A stretch of DNA of 39,714 bases from an uncultured Prevotella sp. (lineage in GTDB: Bacteria; Bacteroidota; Bacteroidia; Bacteroidales; Bacteroidaceae): positions 1-39,714 of the forward strand of contig CAJONQ010000018.1 in the NCBI GenBank assembly GCA_905235835.1, in the 5' to 3' direction. Position numbers and translations under genes: made by a program. The notes under the pieces are model-generated. The model had not been told where the DNA came from, searched no databases, and was given only the letters and a program-made list of their open reading frames with translations. Positions 34,325-39,714 of the stretch are shown piece by piece. The stretch's first letter is position 1; every line of letters begins with the position of its first letter.

Positions 34325-36815
34325 ATGAAAAAGATAAAAAATATATTCACCCTGTTAGTGATAGCACTCGTCGTACTATCGCTGACGGCATGCAGCAACG
34401 ATGACCTAGGCACCAATCAGTATCAGGGAGGGGTCAGTCTCAATGCATACGGTCCTAACCCCGTGATGCGTGGTGGACAGTTGCGCTTCGTAGGTAGTAA
34501 CCTTGATCAGGTTGCCAGTATCAACATTCCTGGTGTAGGTGAGATTACGAATATTGAGGTCGTTAAGGCTGGTGTTCCCAGTGAGATTCGTGTCACAATT
34601 CCAAAGGATGGTCCTACGGTTGGTTACGTGACACTGAAGACGAAGACTGACCAGACGATCACGACTAAGACTCAAATAGAGTATATTGAAGGTATTGAGA
34701 TAACTGCTATTCCCGAGGAGACGGTGATGCCAGGTGAGACGATCCGCATTGAGGGTGACTATCTGAACCTCATTTACTCTCTCGCCTTTGCGGACGGAGT
34801 GCTTGTCTCATCCAGCGACTTTGTCGCACACGACCGCTACTATATCGACGTTGTGGTTCCTGAGGAGGCTAAGTCTGGTAAATTGGAACTTTACACTGCC
34901 GACCTGACAATTCAGCGCACAAAGGAAGAAGAGAACGCATTAACCTATCAGACTATCATTACGGAAAATGCTTTGACTATAGGTTTGCCCACAACCAGCA
35001 TGATTGCCTCTCCTCGCGGAGAAGCAGAGGTTGATGGTGAGATTACCGCTAAGGCAGGTGAGACTATCACACTGACAGGTGAGTATTATAATGTCATTAG
35101 CGCCATCAAGTTTGGTGAGTTTGAGACTACTAATTTTGAGGTTAGCGAGGATGGTACCATCCTGACCTTTACCCTTCCCGCAGAGGCTCCTGGAGGAATT
35201 TTCAGGCTCGTATGTAAGTCTGAGGAGGAAGTACCTGTCGTTACTTTGGTTACTGTAAAGCCCAGCAATGGTGTTGCTGCTCCTAATCCCGTAAAGGCTA
35301 GTGAGACACTGACCATTACTGGTGCAGACATGGATGTTGTTTCTGCCGTTGCATTCCCCACCAATGATGGTGGTACTGTAGATGGTGGTGAGATTACTGT
35401 GGCTGCTGATAAGGTGGTTGTCAACGCTGTTCCAGAGACGGCTGTTGATGGTAAGTTGCAACTCATCATGGCTAATGGTGAGAGCGTAGAAGTTGCCTTC
35501 ACACTGGTGAAGCCTGTTGTCACCGCTTATAATACTAATCCTGCCAGTGCAGGTTCTGAGTTACAGATAAGTGGTACCAACCTTGACCTCGTGAAGAGTG
35601 TTACCTTTGGCAATGCACAGAATGACCCTGCTAAGTTTGAGGTTAGTGGTGATGGTACCACTATTACTGTTACTGTTCCTATGGAGGGAACCTCAGGGCA
35701 ACCTAAGTTAAACCTTACTAATGGCACAAGTATTGATGCTCCAAACTTGACAATCGAAGAGGCTGTATTCTGCTATGCCACTGAACTTCCTGGCGAGGAT
35801 GTAGAACTAAAAGCCGGTAACTCTTTAACTCTTACAGTTGCTAATGGCGATAAATTGACAGGAGTACAAATAGATGGCAATGACTGCCAGTATGTCCTTG
35901 TCAACGGCAATAGTGAATTGATAATTGGCGTTCCCGATAAGGCTAAGAAAGGTTCAAAGGTCCGTCTTATCTCGTCTAATGGTGAGATTACTTATACTAT
36001 TGACTTTATTCCAAACACCGAGGTGACTACCGTTCTTTGGAGTGGAGCACTTGATTTGGGTTCTTGGAGTATTAATTGGCAAGTAGGTGATGGAACTGCT
36101 GGTGCCAATAATCCCAAGATGTTTGTAGACATGGATCTGCAAGAAGGTGACGTTATCCGCATATATGCCACACCGACTAATGACTGGTGGCAGATTCAGT
36201 TCTTTGACGGACACTGGGGCGGACAGACTGAGATTGGTAATGCAACAGGGCTCAACAATGGAAATAATGTTAATCCTAACATTTACAATCTGGATGAACA
36301 CAACGGAGCCATCGAGATTCCTGTTACTGCAGCATTAGCAGAACAACTGGGGCTTCTGCTGGATTTTGCAAGGCGAGAATTTGGTTATCACGAAAATTGC
36401 AGTTACACATTATACCGTATTGGAGCAAACTCTATGGTCAGGTGATCTTGACTTCGGTTCATGGACTATTAACTGGCAGGTTGGTGATGGTACAGCCGGT
36501 GCAAACAATCCACAGATGTTTGTGGATGCAGAACTTAAGGCAGGTATGACACTACGATTGTATATTACACCGACTAATGATTGGTGGCAGGTACAGTTCT
36601 TTGACGGACACTGGGGCGAACAGACTGAGATTGGTAACGCCACTGGTCTCAACAATGGAAATAATGTTAATCCTAACATTTACAATCTGGATGAACACAA
36701 CGGAGCCATCGAGATTCCTGTTACTGCAGCATTAGCAGAACAACTGAATGACTGGGGCTACTGCTGGATTTTGCAAGGCGAAAACTGTCGTGCAACTAAA
36801 ATTACTGTTGAATAA
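34325..36815 (+). pseudogene. multi-IPT surface lipoprotein with duplicated C-terminal binding domain, frameshifted by 8 bp
   Basis: Start ATG 34325 gives the lipobox signal MKKIKNIFTLLVIALVVLSL plus TAC; upstream ATGs at 34310 and 34319 are less suitable. About five IPT/TIG-like repeats follow (each GPNPVMRGGQLRFVGSNLD-like, at about 35, 130, 245, 325 and 405). Then come two tandem copies of a roughly 130-residue domain with (L/V)WSG-(A/D)-LD-(L/F)-GSW, INWQVGDGTAGANNP and NDWWQ-(I/V)-QFFDGHWG. Copy 1 loses the frame at 36350: copy 2 has 8 extra bases (AATGACTG at 36747-36754) absent from copy 1. Restoring them joins the 711-aa and 149-aa frames into one of about 832 aa. It is probably a glycan-binding SusF-like protein. 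Confidence 0.85.
36251..36349 (+). repeat. 99-bp exact duplicate within tandem C-terminal domains (partner 36648-36746)
   Basis: The stretch 36251-36349 is identical to 36648-36746 (offset 397 bp), inside otherwise diverged domain copies. It ends exactly where copy 1 lacks 8 bp. Beyond the gap, similarity resumes with offset 405 for about 28 bp (GGGCT, then CTGCTGGATTTTGCAAGGCGA). Identity this high between diverged copies suggests recent gene conversion or a repeat-related assembly event. Confidence 0.85.
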
Positions 36816-36833
36816 TTAAATCATGATTAGATT

Positions 36834-38405
36834 ATGAAACTGAAAAATATTATAAACACTATGTCTATTGCAGTTGTGGCATTCGTTGCCACAGCCTGCG
36901 CTGACACAGATGCACAGTATAGCATTCCTGAGGTTGGAGCGCCAGAGTTAGTCTCCACTACACCAGATGCTAATACAGTCTTATTGTTTGGCGAGAAGAT
37001 TTTTACCATTTCTTTCGATAAGAACATCAATTTCGCGTCAAAGAATGCCAGTCAGATTACGCTGAATGGAAAGAGTGTGAAGAGCGCACTTGTGTTAGGT
37101 GTCAGCAAAGAACTGACCATCACTGCTGACATAGATTTCAGTAAAACACAGACTTTGGTGATTCCCGCAGGTCTCATCACGGGTCCACAGGGCAATGCCT
37201 ACAACCAAGAGATTAATCTCACATGGTCAATCAAAGACCTGCCTGCCAATACTGCGACAGAGATGACAGCGAAACTTGGCTGGGGATGGAATCTCGGTAA
37301 CCACTTTGACACCTCTGGTGATGCCATTACGAAAGGATGGGGTTACTGGGACGGCGTTTCTACCATGACAGCAGTTCCGTTCTTGGCTCTTGCCAATGCC
37401 GGTGCCAAAACTGTCCGTATTCCTGCTACATGGACAGACCACATGGATGATAATAACGTGATTGACGCTGCTTATCTTGATGAGGTTGCTGGTGTTGTTG
37501 ACCTTGCTATCGCAGCAGGGCTGAACGTTGTCCTGAATACGCACCATGACTCTTTTGAGACAGATCTCGGCAATGCTGCCTCTAATGAGGAGACCGCCGC
37601 AGTAGACAAGGCACTTATCGAGACTTTATGGACTCAGGTTGCAAACAAATTCAAAAACTATGGCGAACAACTGATCTTTGAGACTTTCAATGAGATACAT
37701 GCAGGCGACGACTGGGGAACAGGCTCTGACGCACAGTTCGCATTGCTGAACCAGTGGAACCAATATGCAGTGGATGCTATCCGTGCTACTGGTGGTAATA
37801 ATGCCACTCGCTGGATTGGGGTAGCAGGCTATGCTGCTAATATCGATCTCACTATCGCTCATCTTGAGCTACCTGTAGACCCTGCCAACCATATAATGGT
37901 AGCCGTACACAATTATGACCCCTATGCATTCTGCACTTCACCTCTTGACAAAGAAGGTAATGATATGTACAGTAGCTGGGGACATAATGCTGATCCTGCT
38001 CACTCTATTGCTGGTGCTAATGAAGAGTATGTATTAAACTTGCTTTATAAACTACGTACTGCATATATCGAGCAGGGGATTCCTTGTTATCTAGGTGAAT
38101 ACGGCTGTGTGGCACACCCATCAGATAAGGCAAATGCTTTCCGAGCCTATTATTTGGAATTCTTCTGTCGCGCCGCTAACCTTGCTGGTATACCGATGTT
38201 CATTTGGGATAACAATACCAAGGGAGTAGTCAGCATGAACTCTGATGGGTCTATCAATGAAGCCTTCGGCTATGTTGACCACGCAACAGGTGAGTGGATA
38301 AACGACAGTGGGACTCTGATTCCGATGATGGTTAAGGCATGCACAAGCAATGACAGTTCATATGATTTCCAAACCATCTGGGCTAAGTCTCCTACCGCTG
38401 AATAA
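36834..38405 (+). CDS. GH5 endo-glycanase with N-terminal Ig-like domain, lipoprotein
   Basis: 523 residues; lipobox signal ending VATAC (Cys22). Residues about 36-130 form an SbsA/Big_5-type Ig-like domain (ELVSTTPDANTVL, FTISFDKNI, QTLVIPAGLITGPQGN). The GH5 barrel runs from about 145: LGWGWNLGNHFDT, AGAKTVRIPATWTDH, NVVLNTHHDSFE, acid/base Glu287 in FETFNEIHAGDDW, VAVHNYDPYAF, nucleophile Glu422 in YLGEYGC. The barrel is of the GH5_4/GH5_2 style rather than the GH5_7 type of 22785-24077, so the enzyme may cut the glucan linkages of glucomannan, or mannan. It lies 18 bp after the IPT protein and 8 bp before the GH26-like gene. Frame intact. Confidence 0.88.
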   Translation: MKLKNIINTMSIAVVAFVATACADTDAQYSIPEVGAPELVSTTPDANTVLLFGEKIFTISFDKNINFASKNASQITLNGKSVKSALVLGVSKELTITADIDFSKTQTLVIPAGLITGPQGNAYNQEINLTWSIKDLPANTATEMTAKLGWGWNLGNHFDTSGDAITKGWGYWDGVSTMTAVPFLALANAGAKTVRIPATWTDHMDDNNVIDAAYLDEVAGVVDLAIAAGLNVVLNTHHDSFETDLGNAASNEETAAVDKALIETLWTQVANKFKNYGEQLIFETFNEIHAGDDWGTGSDAQFALLNQWNQYAVDAIRATGGNNATRWIGVAGYAANIDLTIAHLELPVDPANHIMVAVHNYDPYAFCTSPLDKEGNDMYSSWGHNADPAHSIAGANEEYVLNLLYKLRTAYIEQGIPCYLGEYGCVAHPSDKANAFRAYYLEFFCRAANLAGIPMFIWDNNTKGVVSMNSDGSINEAFGYVDHATGEWINDSGTLIPMMVKACTSNDSSYDFQTIWAKSPTAE

Positions 38406-38413
38406 GTTAAAAT

Positions 38414-39436
38414 ATGGACAAATATCTTACTATTATTGTCGCCACCTTGGTTATTACCTCGTGTGGCGACAATCACCATAAGGCAGACGACCCACTTGCA
38501 GACAGTGGAAGGACGCAACGAACAGAGAACCTATTGAAAAACCTGAAACAACTAGGCGACAGTGGTGTCTATCTGTTTGGGCATCAGGATGCACCCCTAT
38601 ATGGTGTCGGTTGGGAAGGTGACGAGGACCGCTCTGACATAAAGAGTGTCTGCAACGACCATCCTGCCTTGGTGAGTTTTGAATTAGGTGGAATGGAGAA
38701 GGGGGATTCCGTCAATCTTGACGGCATCTCCTTTGAGCGTATCCGTCAGGCGGCAATCCGGCACTATGACCAAGGGGGAATGGTGTCCCTCTCATGGACA
38801 ATCCCCGAGGGCATTAAACTGGTGGAACAAGTGAATCACGTTGCCAACTTCCTGAACACTCTGGAAACACCTTACGGTGTGAAGGTGCCCGTCATGCTAA
38901 GATTCCGCAAAGGACAGACAGTAGAGGGCTGGAGAATGATTGCTGGCCAATTCAAAGAGAAAGAGGTGACAAATGTACTCTATGCCTATTCTTTCGAAGC
39001 AGACAGTACGGACATCGACGAAGCAAAGTATATAGAGCAATACCCTGGAGATGACATCATCGATCTAATGGGACTGGACTACTACTGCGTGGCTCCCGAT
39101 GGAGACACCACCAAGGTATCCTCTTTCGCCACCCAACTGGATAAGAACCTTGACGTGGTCTGTGCCGTGGCGAAGAAACATCAGAAAGCCATTGCTCTCA
39201 CGGAAACGGGATATGAGCGTATCAAGACAAAAGACTGGTGGAGTAAAACTCTGGCTCCCGTGCTGGCAAAACACCCTATCAGTTATGTTCTGGTGGGGCG
39301 TAATGCTAACGACCGTCCTGGCTACTATTTTGCCCCCTACCCTGGTCATCAGTCTTATGCAGACTTCGTCCGTTTCTATAATGACAAGAAGACCTTATTC
39401 CTACATGATATCAACGGATTGTATCTAAAAAAATAG
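38414..39436 (+). CDS. GH26-like lipoprotein lacking the catalytic acid/base (probable pseudoenzyme)
   Basis: 340 residues; lipobox signal ending VITSC (Cys17). It aligns end-to-end with the GH26 enzyme at 20265-21380: GHQDAPLYGVGWEGDEDRSD against GHQDDPMYGLTWEYDKDSSD, and ALTETGYE with the nucleophile Glu264 retained. But the acid/base motif FRPWHENSG is replaced by LRFRKGQTV (His to Lys, Glu to Gly), SWHPRNP is now SWTIPEG, and about 38 residues between these sites are missing. Retaining GH26 hydrolysis needs both Glu residues, so activity is unlikely. It may have become a surface glycan-binding protein at the end of the susCD operon. The frame is intact, arguing against random decay. Confidence 0.82.
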   Translation: MDKYLTIIVATLVITSCGDNHHKADDPLADSGRTQRTENLLKNLKQLGDSGVYLFGHQDAPLYGVGWEGDEDRSDIKSVCNDHPALVSFELGGMEKGDSVNLDGISFERIRQAAIRHYDQGGMVSLSWTIPEGIKLVEQVNHVANFLNTLETPYGVKVPVMLRFRKGQTVEGWRMIAGQFKEKEVTNVLYAYSFEADSTDIDEAKYIEQYPGDDIIDLMGLDYYCVAPDGDTTKVSSFATQLDKNLDVVCAVAKKHQKAIALTETGYERIKTKDWWSKTLAPVLAKHPISYVLVGRNANDRPGYYFAPYPGHQSYADFVRFYNDKKTLFLHDINGLYLKK

Positions 39437-39481
39437 GAACACGATACTAGTTATATCTTTCCATCCGCCCTGTCTCCCCAA

Positions 39482-39512
39482 CGCTGAAGCAGAGCGGTTT
39501 TTCTTTATTTAT
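39482..39512 (+). terminator. weak terminator after the susCD operon
   Basis: A short stem CGCT/AGCG (39482-39485, 39493-39496) followed by GGTTTTTCTTTATTT, 46 bp after the GH26-like stop. The stem is only 4 bp but the T-tract is good. The rest of 39437-39602 contains nothing else recognisable. Confidence 0.4.
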
Positions 39513-39602
39513 AGATTTCATTTCTTTTTTGCGTATCGACAAGAGCCACCCTTCTTTCATCAAAAGTATCACATTTCAGCAACAAAGTATCAACACAAAA
39601 GG

Positions 39603-39714
39603 TTATTGGTGGTATTTTACCAGTCCTTCCATCGGTGCAGATAAGATGGTGCCAAGAGTAAAACCTTCTTGTTCTGCTGCCTCTTTCAATTCCTCTTGGA
39701 AATGGAAAGCAATA
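39603..39714 (-). CDS. C-terminus of a probable BadF/BadG-type sugar kinase (partial)
   Basis: The frame is open from the window end to TAA at 39603-39605 and encodes 36 residues: IAFHFQEELKEAAEQEGF, then TLGTILSAPMEGLVKYHQ. The ending 'GxI(L)xSPMEGLxxYH' is what I recall from Bacteroidota BadF/BadG/BcrA/BcrD ATPase-family proteins (N-acetylglucosamine-kinase-like). This rests on a short tail, so the family is tentative. It converges on the susCD operon. Confidence 0.5.
   Translation of the reverse strand, partial: IAFHFQEELKEAAEQEGFTLGTILSAPMEGLVKYHQ

Noticed and set aside
39437..39602. TACTTTTG-like -7 motif on the minus strand near 39563
   Set aside because: No gene starts downstream of it on that strand; it points toward the end of the GH26-like gene.
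1..39714. tRNA, rRNA, riboswitch or prophage genes
   Set aside because: None recognised by eye; gaps between genes are short and fully accounted for by promoters, terminators and the repeat region.

Overview
The window looks like the chromosome of an anaerobic Bacteroidota, most probably Prevotella or a close relative. The evidence is Bacteroidota-type promoters (TTTG about 20 bp upstream of TAnnTTTG, complete copies before several genes), SusC/SusD-type outer-membrane proteins, Bacteroidota-style lipoproteins, a 'GIVIKNGKKYIQK'-type C-terminus, and a NADH-dehydrogenase-module-less complex I with fused NuoCD. The genus is inferred; nothing in the window proves it.

Region 1 (1-4.3 kb): the 3' end of uvrA, an outer-membrane beta-barrel protein on the minus strand, then a DUF362 protein and a TonB-dependent receptor on the plus strand. 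A strong bidirectional terminator separates the receptor from region 2.

Region 2 (4.3-14.6 kb, minus strand): an intact ten-gene operon nuoA-B-CD-H-I-J-K-L-M-N (11 canonical subunits) without nuoE, F or G. Both operon ends lie inside the window, so the absence is real. A small helix-turn-helix gene follows at 14.7 kb.

Region 3 (15-24.1 kb, minus strand): a mannan catabolic operon encoding GH5_7-like mannanase, CE7 acetyl esterase, GH26 mannanase, GH130 mannosylglucose phosphorylase, GPH-type sugar transporter, cellobiose 2-epimerase and a PafA-like phosphatase. The inferred route is: deacetylate and cut mannan to mannobiose, import it, epimerise it to mannosylglucose, then phosphorolyse it to mannose-1-phosphate and glucose.

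Region 4 (24.2-27.8 kb): a frameshifted secreted protein, a HEPN/MNT toxin-antitoxin pair, and an unusual 567-bp palindrome. The palindrome has arms of about 173 bp around a loop containing five 22-bp tandem repeats. Its outer end is a copy of the 3' end of the MNT antitoxin gene and the DNA after it.

Region 5 (27.8-39.4 kb, plus strand): a divergent polysaccharide-utilisation operon with susC, susD (frameshifted), a surface glycan-binding protein, a multi-IPT surface lipoprotein (frameshifted by an identifiable 8-bp deletion), a GH5 enzyme and a GH26-like protein that has lost its catalytic acid/base. The window ends in the C-terminus of a probable BadF/BadG-type sugar kinase.

Regions 3 and 5 together form one divergent beta-mannan locus. 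No hybrid two-component, AraC or sigma/anti-sigma regulator is visible in the window. The most notable points are the palindrome and its link to the HEPN/MNT cassette, the GH26 pseudoenzyme, and three frameshifts confined to surface or secreted protein genes.
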